Source: Desulfosporosinus acidiphilus SJ4
GTDB taxonomy: Bacteria; Bacillota; Desulfitobacteriia; Desulfitobacteriales; Desulfitobacteriaceae
DNA: 64,000 nucleotides
Direction: 5' to 3'
Assembly (NCBI RefSeq): GCF_000255115.2
Contig: NC_018068.1
Coordinates: forward strand, 2,947,977 to 3,011,976
Under the pieces are notes generated by a model. It was not told the origin of the DNA and made no database searches. It saw nothing but the letters and a program-made list of their open reading frames with translations. This document shows, one piece after another, positions 35,166 to 42,779 of this stretch. The translations under genes were made by a program, and so were the position numbers. How positions within the stretch are numbered: the first letter of the stretch is position 1; each line of letters starts with the position of its first letter.

Positions 35166-35834
35166 ATAAGGATTTTAATCGTCAATAATGGAAACGAATT
35201 TGATCAAAGACTGTCTCAGATACTCAAAGTAAACGGATATGCTTCCGACACAGCTTTAGATGTTGAGAATGGAATTGAGATGGCTTTAACCAAAATCTAC
35301 GATGTCATTATTATCGAAGAAACAACTTCCGTGAATCTTCAAGGAGAACCTTCAATGTTAGAAGTAATTCGCGCCAATAAACTAGATACCCCTATTCTGA
35401 TTCTAGTGGCAAACAATGCCCCGAAGGAACGGGCCGATGCCTTGGATGCAGGGGCCGATGATTGCCTGAGCAGACCCTTTTCAGAAGAAGAGTTTGCGGC
35501 TCGGATTCGTGCCTTGACTCGAAGAAAGAACAAAGAATTAGTTGATTCGGTCATTGTTATCAAAGGCCTGACCCTTGATTTGTTACGACGTGAAATTCGA
35601 AACGGAAATACAGTATATCGATTAAGCAACAAAGAAGCACTCATTCTAGAATTGTTAATGCGCAACTATGGTAATGTCGTTACGAAAGAAACTATTTACT
35701 TTAAAGTCTGGGGATTAAACTCAGAAACAAGCATAGCAAATGTAGATTTGTTCATTCATTATCTTCGCAAAAAGTTAGGCAGTCACTTAATCAAAACTAT
35801 TCGTAACACCGGGTATCTTTTACAACCTGTTTAA
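35166..35834 (+). CDS. atypical OmpR-family regulator with degenerate receiver
   Basis: A frame with receiver (1-115) and winged-helix (125-222) domains. Homology to MRILIVDDE-type receivers begins at an ATA codon (35166), eight bases after AGGAG (35153-35157), with an in-frame stop just before; the first ATG is 38 codons later. So either AUA is the start or the start codon has mutated. All five phosphotransfer residues are changed: Asp-Asp to Asn7-Asn8, phospho-Asp to Glu51, Thr to Val81, Lys to Arg103. The DNA-binding half looks intact (TKETIYFKVWG, VDLFIHYLRKKLG, NTGYLL). It is probably phosphorylation-independent and may act at the TTCAG repeats upstream. Confidence 0.8.
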   Translation: MRILIVNNGNEFDQRLSQILKVNGYASDTALDVENGIEMALTKIYDVIIIEETTSVNLQGEPSMLEVIRANKLDTPILILVANNAPKERADALDAGADDCLSRPFSEEEFAARIRALTRRKNKELVDSVIVIKGLTLDLLRREIRNGNTVYRLSNKEALILELLMRNYGNVVTKETIYFKVWGLNSETSIANVDLFIHYLRKKLGSHLIKTIRNTGYLLQPV

Positions 35835-35898
35835 TTTTCTGTAGTCGTTTATATCGATTCTCGCTTCAAAATCGTTCTTGCGAAAGGATGTTATTATC

Positions 35899-36222
35899 AT
35901 GAACATTTCAGCAATTTTATCAGAACTAAATAATGATTATTCTTCATCAGTCAGCGATGCCCAAATTAAGAAAATCCAAAATCAAATACAAACGCTCGAT
36001 CAAGATTTAAAATCTGAAAATCAAAGCAAAGATGATGCCCGAACCAAACAGATAAAAGTGCAACAAATACAAACTCAAATAGAACTACTGGAAGCTCAAT
36101 TAAAACAACTTGAATCAAAAAAAAATCAAAACAATACTTCAAATCAGCAAGCAGAAAATATTAGTCCTCAGCAAAGCTTACGGAGTTCGCTGAATAATAG
36201 TACTATTGACATAAGGGCTTAA
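35899..36222 (+). CDS. FlxA-like coiled-coil protein
   Basis: About 107 residues starting at ATG 35899 (MNISAILSELNNDYSSS), with AAAGGA 11 bases upstream. Residues 20-85 form a Gln/Lys-rich coiled coil with repeated heptads such as IKKIQNQIQTLDQDL and QTQIELLEAQLKQLE, like FlxA-family proteins found near flagellar or export genes. The ends are Ser/Asn-rich. It follows the atypical regulator gene by 64 bases and ends at a strong terminator, so the two are probably co-transcribed. The function is unknown. Confidence 0.82.
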   Translation: MNISAILSELNNDYSSSVSDAQIKKIQNQIQTLDQDLKSENQSKDDARTKQIKVQQIQTQIELLEAQLKQLESKKNQNNTSNQQAENISPQQSLRSSLNNSTIDIRA

Positions 36223-36241
36223 TCTTTCTTTAATCTTAAGC

Positions 36242-36290
36242 AAAAATGCCAAAATACCCATCATATAAATGATGGGATTTTGGCATTTTT
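36242..36290 (+). terminator. terminator after the coiled-coil gene
   Basis: AAAAATGCCAAAAT-CCCATCAT pairs with ATGATGGG-ATTTTGGCATTTTT around a short loop, a stem of over 20 bp ending in a T-run. Confidence 0.92.
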
Positions 36291-36376
36291 GTTTTCCAGA
36301 TATTACACATCCGTTTGAGCAGGAAATAACGGTATTTTGTCGAATTTTTTACTTATGCAAATTGAACAACAAAAAA

Positions 36377-36500
36377 AGCTGAATCTAGAGTCTGCTCTAG
36401 AGCGGGGGATTTTACTTCTGATATTGGGGTGAATCGCTTCCATGCGTAGGGCTATACCTGCTGCCCGAATCCGTCAACTAACCTCGTAAGCTATGAAAGG
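36377..36500 (+). ncRNA. c-di-AMP (ydaO-yuaA) riboswitch
   Basis: Conserved ydaO segments are present in order: GCTGAATCT, GCTCTAGAGCGGGGGA, TTGGGGTGAATC, GTAGGGC, GCCCGAATCCGTCAACTAAC and CTCGTAAGC. The aptamer ends just before the ribosome binding site of an NlpC/P60 hydrolase gene, a well-known ydaO target class that is usually switched off by high c-di-AMP. Confidence 0.92.
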
Positions 36501-36510
36501 TGAAGAATTA

Positions 36511-37257
36511 ATGAAACTGTCTCCAGGACTATCACGCCTATCGGGAGTCATTCTTTCCGGAATGCTTTTGATAGGTGGCAATACCCTTCTGCCATCAACG
36601 TCTCAAGTCTCAGCCGGCGATCCTCAAATTGTGCCCATTGCCTTTAATCTTAAATCAACGTCACCCTTAGTCCCTCAGTTTATACACCAAGAGTTGCCTT
36701 TGAATACCACAGAAGTCAATCTTAAAACCTTAACATCCAATGAACGTTTGAAAACTGCACAAACAGAACAAGTTCAGACTGCAAACAATCAAGAAGCAAG
36801 CAAACTTACACAAACAGTACAGGCGGTGCAAATAGCTCAAGTTACACCAAACGAATCTCCGGTTGACACACACATATCCCGCGGAAGCAGTGACTTTAAT
36901 GTACTCATTGATCATGCTGTCAGCCTAGTAGGCAGACCCTACATCTTTGGAGGAACATCTCTCAATGGATTCGATTGTTCTGGATTCACCCAGTATGTTT
37001 ATGCAGGCTCGGGCATTTCTCTTCCTCGAACCTCCTATGCACAGTATTCTTCGGGCAATGCTGTAAGTAAAGATAAACTACAACCGGGTGATTTAGTTTT
37101 CTTTTCGACCTATTCTAATGGAGCATCTCACGTTGGTATCTATATCGGTGGCGGCCGTTTTGTTCATGCTGATAACCCACGTAAAGGTGTAACTATTACC
37201 AGTCTAAGTGATAGCTTTTACACTGAACATTATCTTGGAGCCCGAAGATATTCTTAA
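36511..37257 (+). CDS. NlpC/P60 peptidoglycan endopeptidase
   Basis: About 248 residues starting at ATG 36511, with AAAGGTGAAG upstream, overlapping the end of the c-di-AMP riboswitch. A signal peptide (about residues 1-35, cleaved near VSAGD) and a Gln/Thr-rich linker (about 70-120) lead to the NlpC/P60 domain (about 130-248). Catalytic Cys lies in GFDCSGFT, the His in ASHVGIYIG, and a further His in RFVHADN. It cuts stem peptides in peptidoglycan. Control by c-di-AMP ties wall hydrolysis to osmotic or wall signals. A terminator follows. Confidence 0.93.
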   Translation: MKLSPGLSRLSGVILSGMLLIGGNTLLPSTSQVSAGDPQIVPIAFNLKSTSPLVPQFIHQELPLNTTEVNLKTLTSNERLKTAQTEQVQTANNQEASKLTQTVQAVQIAQVTPNESPVDTHISRGSSDFNVLIDHAVSLVGRPYIFGGTSLNGFDCSGFTQYVYAGSGISLPRTSYAQYSSGNAVSKDKLQPGDLVFFSTYSNGASHVGIYIGGGRFVHADNPRKGVTITSLSDSFYTEHYLGARRYS

Positions 37258-37352
37258 CTTACCCCATCATTCGTTTACCGTATAAACGGCACAGATGGCT
37301 AAACGGGGACCATTCCCACTTATAGAAATGAGAGTCTCACGATTTTGTAAAG

Positions 37353-37394
37353 CAGATACCCGGTACGTGTCCTTACGGAAGTACCGGGTATCTG
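37353..37394 (+). terminator. terminator after the NlpC/P60 gene
   Basis: CAGATACCCGGTAC and GTACCGGGTATCTG form a 14-bp perfect stem with a 14-base loop, followed by TTTACTT. Confidence 0.88.
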
Positions 37395-37445
37395 TTTACT
37401 TAATATGTTCCAAAAATTAGTTGATAAAACCAAGTTGCAAAGAAG

Positions 37446-37667
37446 TTATTGATCGAATACTGTTTGCAAAAGTTTTACTCTTTCTTCAAGTTCCAAACTA
37501 AATCGAAATTTATCGACCAATTCTCCTTCTAAGCCGAGACGATCTAACGTACACTTACCTTTCAGAAACCAATAGATACATCGACAGTCTTGGATTTTGC
37601 AGCCAGACTGCAAAAGTTGTAAACCTTCTTCAATCAAACTGGGCAAATCCTGCTCCGATATTTCCAC
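37446..37667 (-). CDS. small Cys-containing hypothetical protein
   Basis: About 73 residues. GTG at 37665-37667 is chosen as start because AGGAGGG lies eight bases upstream; the longer frame would translate that site. The product begins MEISEQDLPSLIEEGLQLLQ and holds four cysteines in SGCKIQDCRCIYWFLKGKC, suggesting metal binding or disulfides, followed by a charged helix. I do not recognise a family. It lies alone between the NlpC/P60 gene and a palindromic repeat. Confidence 0.7.
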   Translation of the reverse strand: MEISEQDLPSLIEEGLQLLQSGCKIQDCRCIYWFLKGKCTLDRLGLEGELVDKFRFSLELEERVKLLQTVFDQ

Positions 37668-37922
37668 TCTATCAGCCCTCCTATGCAATCGATCAAACAA
37701 TCATTAAAATAAATACTTGTTAAAGCTTGGCTCGTTTGTTGAACTAGTGAAAAATGGTGCCTATCAAATAACTAATTTTTCCTTTAATCATAATTTAAAT
37801 AACAGGTACTGAATAGTGACCTTTGGCACAAAAATATGTGCCAAAAGCACTAATTTTCATAAAACTTCTTTCAAAAACAAATCCAGCCCACTTTCATCCA
37901 ATCGTGAGACTGCCGCTTCAAT

Positions 37923-38003
37923 AAGTGGGAGTGGTCCCCGTTCTCTGCTTCGGTGGGGTAGACTCCCCCCACCGAAGCCCCGATGTTCAGCTTTTGTCGA
38001 AAC
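37923..38003. repeat. palindromic intergenic repeat R3, copy b
   Basis: It opens AAGTGGGAGTGG, has a 12-bp perfect hairpin (GCTTCGGTGGGG 37947-37958 with CCCCACCGAAGC 37967-37978), and continues CCCCGATGTTCAGCTTTTG. The order of blocks matches 41443-41537, with different bases but a kept stem in the hairpin. It lies just past the CWB2 gene stop and may serve as its terminator. Confidence 0.75.
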
Positions 38004-38011
38004 GCGCCTTG

Positions 38012-39652
38012 TCAATCAATCTTTGTAAATATAAAATTTACCGGATCAGTTGAAGGCGGGAAACCAATGGGATGATTGAGAAAACCCGAATAAGCGGCAT
38101 CGCCGGCAATAATATTATCACCCGTAGTTCTGGGAATACCCATATTATAAATCTCCAAGTAATTCCCCATTAACAAAAAATTATCTTCTTCAGTACCGCT
38201 AGAAGTTGATATTTTAATGATTGTGGAATTAGGGAATGAATAACTTGCTTTATAATTATTCGTATATCCCGTTTCTACATCTGTCACTTCCAATGTTCCA
38301 TCACTGTCAAATTTTAGTGTGTTCTTCATATCAGAAGTCCTCCAAGTTCCCACAATTTCTTGTTGTACTTGGTCTACTGTCAAAGTGGAAACTGGAGTTT
38401 TATCTTGAACATAAACCGTTGCGATAGGTTCAACGGTTGTAGATTCAGCAATCGAACCTCTGACGCAAAAACTTCCAATATATTGATATCTGCTTGAATC
38501 AATGTACGGCCAAGTGACATTGACCGTTTTTGTAGTTCCATCATACATAGTCGCAGTCACTGTTGACGGCAGCTCCGGAGCAACTCCCATGGTCGTCGAT
38601 ACATTCACGACACTTAAACGGCTTACTCCGGCATTTCCTTGCCCTAACCCAGTTACAACGCTATCCGGGATAACAGCGGTTCCGCCAAATACATAAACAC
38701 AAGGGGATACATTACTGCTGCTGTTTAAGCTTTTGGATATTCTGTTTTGGTAATAGCTTCTTGTCACATCCGCAGGAGAATCATTGATTAAAATAATGGG
38801 CGCAGCCATTTTAGCTGCCCAAACACTTCCGCTTAAGGCATCCGGAAACTGTTCACCTGAAGCCATGGCGATAATTTTATCGCTGAAAGCGGTAGCAAAT
38901 TGATTGTTGACCGCAATATTTGTGCTGTATCTGTCATTTCCTGAAATTCTTTCAGAATCAGGGAACTGACTCGCTGTATTATTATCAATTTCATCTAAAG
39001 TACCTATAACATAGGTCTTAACGATGCTCTTGTTCGCGGATATATAGTTTTGAACTGAGTCAGGAATATTATTTTGAGGAACTAGGATGATGGGATCTTG
39101 CTTTATGGCTGCAATAGGAGAGATGGACAGTGCATCCGCGAAATCATCGGCAGGACAAACAAACAACATCGAAGGGGTTGACGTGACTTGTTCTGCCACT
39201 GCAATGGCAGTCTCATATTTGTCATTGCCATAGATTCTGTTAGTCGTTATTCCCATGGATTGCAATTCAGAATCAATAGAAGCTGAAATTACTCCTGTGC
39301 CGCCAATAATTGTGACATTTTTCGTTTTTAAATCAATTAATGCTTTTTGGGTAGCAGCCGGCAGTGTAGTGCTGTCAGTAAGTAAGATCGGGGCATCGTA
39401 TTTTTTGGCTAGGGGGGCAGCAGCGAGGCTGTCGGTGTAACTGCCTCCATACGTCAAAATACAGTTTGGCGAACCATTTGGCCAACCTTGTTCAGCGATT
39501 GCGCTTGAAGTATCATAACGATCTTGACCTGCAATTCTATTAATGATTGGAGAAATGGTCGAATCATTGGTTGTAGCTGATGCCGGAAGTGCCGATGAAA
39601 ATGTAAAGAGCACAATTAGTAGCATAGACGTTAATTTCTTCATAGAAAGCAT
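38012..39652 (-). CDS. secreted CWB2 cell-wall binding protein
   Basis: A 546-residue secreted protein. A signal peptide (about 4-27, ending PASAT) is followed by three cell-wall-binding type 2 repeats (about 35-345) with motifs RIAGQDRYDTSSAIAE, RIYGNDKYETAIAVAE and RISGNDRYSTNIAV. A Bacterial-Ig-like segment follows (about 365-425, TATMYDGTTKTVNVTW), then a C-terminal lipocalin-like region (about 430-540). CWB2 repeats attach proteins to anionic wall polymers. The start may be ATG 39652 or the ATG three codons later. Its neighbours are glycosyltransferases, suggesting a shared envelope function. Confidence 0.9.
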   Translation of the reverse strand: MLSMKKLTSMLLIVLFTFSSALPASATTNDSTISPIINRIAGQDRYDTSSAIAEQGWPNGSPNCILTYGGSYTDSLAAAPLAKKYDAPILLTDSTTLPAATQKALIDLKTKNVTIIGGTGVISASIDSELQSMGITTNRIYGNDKYETAIAVAEQVTSTPSMLFVCPADDFADALSISPIAAIKQDPIILVPQNNIPDSVQNYISANKSIVKTYVIGTLDEIDNNTASQFPDSERISGNDRYSTNIAVNNQFATAFSDKIIAMASGEQFPDALSGSVWAAKMAAPIILINDSPADVTRSYYQNRISKSLNSSSNVSPCVYVFGGTAVIPDSVVTGLGQGNAGVSRLSVVNVSTTMGVAPELPSTVTATMYDGTTKTVNVTWPYIDSSRYQYIGSFCVRGSIAESTTVEPIATVYVQDKTPVSTLTVDQVQQEIVGTWRTSDMKNTLKFDSDGTLEVTDVETGYTNNYKASYSFPNSTIIKISTSSGTEEDNFLLMGNYLEIYNMGIPRTTGDNIIAGDAAYSGFLNHPIGFPPSTDPVNFIFTKID

Positions 39653-39747
39653 TTCCCCACTTTCAGGTTTCTTAAATTTACTATACCACTACCTTCTCGT
39701 AAGAACAACAAAGGCAGGGACAATCGAAACCGGAAAAATCTCTCAGA

Positions 39748-41391
39748 TCAAGAGACGAATAAACTCGGATCGTTTTTGGAGGAATTATCGTAAGTTACTT
39801 TTATCAAGCAAAGAAATAATAGTATATTAAACGCCGAGATCACATTCGGTAAATAGGCCGAAATCGCTTGACTGCCTGCGGTTACGTTTTGATATAAAAT
39901 TGCGAAGGTATTAGCAAAGGACGTCATGCTGAACCCAACCGCCAGCAGAATTAGCCTTCTATCCCTCAAATATATAGAAGCCAATGTTGCTAGAGCTGCT
40001 GCCGGGAATAAATAGCGTTCATGCATTCTTGCAGAAAAAATGAACACTCCGGATATTAAAATAAGCGCTGAAACTGCAGCGATGCCTTTCCCTTTTCCCC
40101 GGGCATACATCAGCCACGATATTAAGGTTGAGAGAACGATGAATACCATTCCCCAGGTATGATAACTAACCAGTAATAAGGTTGATGCATCTTTTGTATA
40201 GTTAGCACCCACTAAATAAAAAAAATTAAAGGCATTTACCGAAGCGTATGGGTATTCTCCCAAGGTATTCATATAGAGCTTCACTATCCAAAGAAAATTT
40301 AGGTTGCTTGAGCAGGGAAGAATAATGACTAGAGACGTTGCCATCGACGCCAAGAGGACTTTTAGGAAAACCTTGATGCTTTTTCTCCTGACTAATTCAA
40401 AAAACAGAACCGGTAAAAAAATGATCCCTTGAGGCTTCATAAGTACGGCGGCTGTAAAAAGCATCGAGGAAAAGACAATTTTCCGTTCCGCCAATAATAC
40501 TATTCCGGCAACGACGATCAAGGTAAAGAAGGAATCAACTTGTCCCCAAATTGTTGAATTGATAAATACCGCGGGATTGAGGATATAGAAGGCTGCTGCC
40601 GCGATACTTAATTCAGGGGAAAGGTATTTTCGCGCCAATCTGTAAAGCAGTAAAGCTGTTCCCATATCCGCTGCGATAGAAGGTATTTTTAATAACAAGG
40701 TAAAATACGGCGTTAGCATTTGGACACTTCCAATTTTGCCAACCATATACAATACATAAATATATAAAGGCGGATAGTCACTGGAACTGCCGCCGAAATA
40801 AAATTGCGACAGATTGTTTGCCGCGGAAGATGCCCAGGACTTAAATAGCATGAGGTCTGAAGTATAGCCTTGAATCAGACAGCCCAGGGCAATTCTTAAC
40901 AAAAAACCCACGACAAACAGAGTAATGACCAGAAGCTTTCGGTTATGTTCCGGGATTTTAAACTTCGCCCATAACTTCTTTCGTATTATTAGTACGTAGA
41001 TCGCCAGAATTGCTAAAAAGAAGGTTATTGTATAGGCCAAGACTTGTAGTCCATAGCTACTTGAAGAATTACCGCCCTTTCTCCCCATGGGTTGCATCTG
41101 CTGTCTTGAGGCTCCACCGTTAGTCACATATTGATCCCTGTTGGAATTTTGGCCGTTTGTCGAACCCCCTGACCAAGTTTGCCACTGGTTATTGAACTGC
41201 TGCTCATCCGGATGGCCAAAGGAATTTGGTAGTTGATTTTTTGAGTACTGTTCTTGTATCTTGATACTCTGAGAGGCTGTATTTCCCGAGTTATGGTTAA
41301 TCAAAACGTAGAGACAAACTACAAATGACATCACGATTAACAAAATTGACCCAATCCTAAATAGGTTACTTTTAAGCCTCACCCCCATCAA
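39748..41391 (-). CDS. GT87/Gpi18-like membrane glycosyltransferase
   Basis: A 547-residue protein with one N-terminal helix, an extracytoplasmic Gln/Asn/Gly-rich insert (about 35-105), and about ten more helices. The segment YTSDLMLFKSWASSAANN (about 172-189) is typical of C-type polytopic transferases that use a lipid-linked sugar: an acidic residue in the first external loop. DYPPLYIYVLYMVG follows. By fold it should move a mannose or glucose-type residue from a polyprenyl-phosphate donor to an envelope acceptor. It follows galU on the same strand, and a YkcC-like synthase of lipid-linked sugar lies a few genes upstream. Confidence 0.82.
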   Translation of the reverse strand: MMGVRLKSNLFRIGSILLIVMSFVVCLYVLINHNSGNTASQSIKIQEQYSKNQLPNSFGHPDEQQFNNQWQTWSGGSTNGQNSNRDQYVTNGGASRQQMQPMGRKGGNSSSSYGLQVLAYTITFFLAILAIYVLIIRKKLWAKFKIPEHNRKLLVITLFVVGFLLRIALGCLIQGYTSDLMLFKSWASSAANNLSQFYFGGSSSDYPPLYIYVLYMVGKIGSVQMLTPYFTLLLKIPSIAADMGTALLLYRLARKYLSPELSIAAAAFYILNPAVFINSTIWGQVDSFFTLIVVAGIVLLAERKIVFSSMLFTAAVLMKPQGIIFLPVLFFELVRRKSIKVFLKVLLASMATSLVIILPCSSNLNFLWIVKLYMNTLGEYPYASVNAFNFFYLVGANYTKDASTLLLVSYHTWGMVFIVLSTLISWLMYARGKGKGIAAVSALILISGVFIFSARMHERYLFPAAALATLASIYLRDRRLILLAVGFSMTSFANTFAILYQNVTAGSQAISAYLPNVISAFNILLFLCLIKVTYDNSSKNDPSLFVS

Positions 41392-41442
41392 CTCCTTTCA
41401 TAAAATCTCGCCGCGAATTCAAGGTTTATCCGGTTTTTAAGT

Positions 41443-41537
41443 CCCCCACTTCTTGTAAGTGGGGGTGGGTCCTTTGAAAACTTCAGGTGGGCTAGAGTTC
41501 CCATCTGAATCCCCGATGTTCAGCTTTCGCAGAACGA
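41443..41537. repeat. palindromic intergenic repeat R3, copy a
   Basis: Three hairpins in row: CCCCCACTT-AAGTGGGGG (41443-41465), TTCAGGTGGG-CCCATCTGAA (41482-41509), and GTTCAGC-GCAGAAC (41518-41535) after CCCCGATG. Same layout as copy b at 37923-38003. It ends 13 bases from the galU stop, so it could also terminate that gene. The structure recalls IS200/IS605 end hairpins, but no transposase is near. Confidence 0.75.
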
Positions 41538-41549
41538 GTTCTCTTGTTT

Positions 41550-42464
41550 TTAAAAACTCGAACACAATGCTCTTATCTTTGTCTCCGTTAGGCTCTGCTT
41601 TCTGTTTATAATGTGCAGCAAATATGCCATAAGCTGTGGTTCTAATTCTTCCCTCTGCAGTCCCATTTCCACAATTGCTTTTATATATCCAAACTTATCA
41701 CCAATGTCATATCGCTCCCCCAACAACTCCCAAGCTAAGAGACCTTCGTTTTTGCAAACCTGGCGCAAGGCATCAGTTAGTTGATATTCATTTCCCGCTC
41801 CTCTGTCCAACGAGTGAAGAACCGGGAAGATTGACGGTTTTAAAATATACCTGCCCATAATTGCCAGATTAGAAGGGGCCTGAAAACCTGACGGCTTTTC
41901 AATGAGGTCTTTAACCTGATACGTTTGAGTTTTATAGGCTGTTGGGGCGATAATTCCATATTTGCAAACGTCATCCGTTGGTACCGGCTGTACACCCACT
42001 ACCGTAGTATTGTAACTCTCATAAACCTCTATCAATTGTTGCAGGCCTGGTGTCTGGGAAACCATGATATCATCCCCCAACAAAACTGCAAAGGGCTCAT
42101 TGCCAATAAATTGCTCGGCGCAGAGGACGGCATGCCCTAATCCTAACGGTTCTTTCTGACGAATATAATGGATATTAGCCAGTTCGTTAATCCGTTGCAG
42201 CTCACTGAGGACCTCTGTCTTCCCCTTATCTTTCAAGGTTTGTTCCAGTTCTACTGACTTGTCAAAATGGTCTTCAATGGACTTTTTATTACGACCGGTT
42301 ACAATGAGAATGCTTTCAATACCGGATTGAACAGCTTCTTCAACGATATATTGAATGGCCGGTTTATCGACAATCGGCAGCATCTCTTTAGGCTGAGCCT
42401 TTGTTGCCGGTAAAAATCTTGTCCCTAAACCGGCGGCCGGGATAATGGCCTTCTTTATCTTCAT
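41550..42464 (-). CDS. galU: UTP-glucose-1-phosphate uridylyltransferase
   Basis: A 304-residue nucleotidyltransferase that makes UDP-glucose for wall polymers and glycosylation. The N-terminal signature AGLGTRFLPATKAQPKEMLP (residues 11-30) and EKPSGFQAPSNLA (about 191-203) are GalU hallmarks, and length fits. The start has GAGGAG upstream. It precedes a GT87-like transferase gene on the same strand; upstream lie a structured non-coding block and an IS110 element that separate it from the GtrA/YkcC/YkcB genes. Symbols galU, gtaB and hasC are used for this enzyme. Confidence 0.95.
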   Translation of the reverse strand: MKIKKAIIPAAGLGTRFLPATKAQPKEMLPIVDKPAIQYIVEEAVQSGIESILIVTGRNKKSIEDHFDKSVELEQTLKDKGKTEVLSELQRINELANIHYIRQKEPLGLGHAVLCAEQFIGNEPFAVLLGDDIMVSQTPGLQQLIEVYESYNTTVVGVQPVPTDDVCKYGIIAPTAYKTQTYQVKDLIEKPSGFQAPSNLAIMGRYILKPSIFPVLHSLDRGAGNEYQLTDALRQVCKNEGLLAWELLGERYDIGDKFGYIKAIVEMGLQREELEPQLMAYLLHIINRKQSLTETKIRALCSSF

Positions 42465-42628
42465 GTCAATTCACTCCTCGTATAATTAATTTAGTTCCTG
42501 CCCCACGAGTCCAAAAAACTAATGGAACGTGGGGTATTTAAATGACCAAAGAAAACTGGAAATTCGGTTGGTTGGTCATCATCAACAAGATGCGCGCAGA
42601 ATAACGCATACCCCATGCAGTCGTCGTG

Positions 42629-42754
42629 CCTGTGGGCAGTGTGGACAAGTCAACCCCAAAGCACACTTCAAATTCGACTTGTCCAAAGCCTGAGGGAAAG
42701 CTCTTTTAAGACAGACCCATAAGGGCTTTTCCATAGGCTGGCACTGTCCACAGG
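42629..42754. other. structured non-coding block between galU and the IS110 gene
   Basis: Two nested pairings are visible: CCTGTGGGCAGTG (42629-42641) with CACTGTCCACAGG (42742-42754, one mismatch) and GGACAAGTC (42643-42651) with GACTTGTCC (42676-42684, perfect). No coding frame is supported from 42480 to 43090. It may be part of the IS110 element's non-coding end or an independent RNA or repeat. Confidence 0.6.
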
Positions 42755-42779
42755 CTCAGGATAAGGATAAGGAATACCT

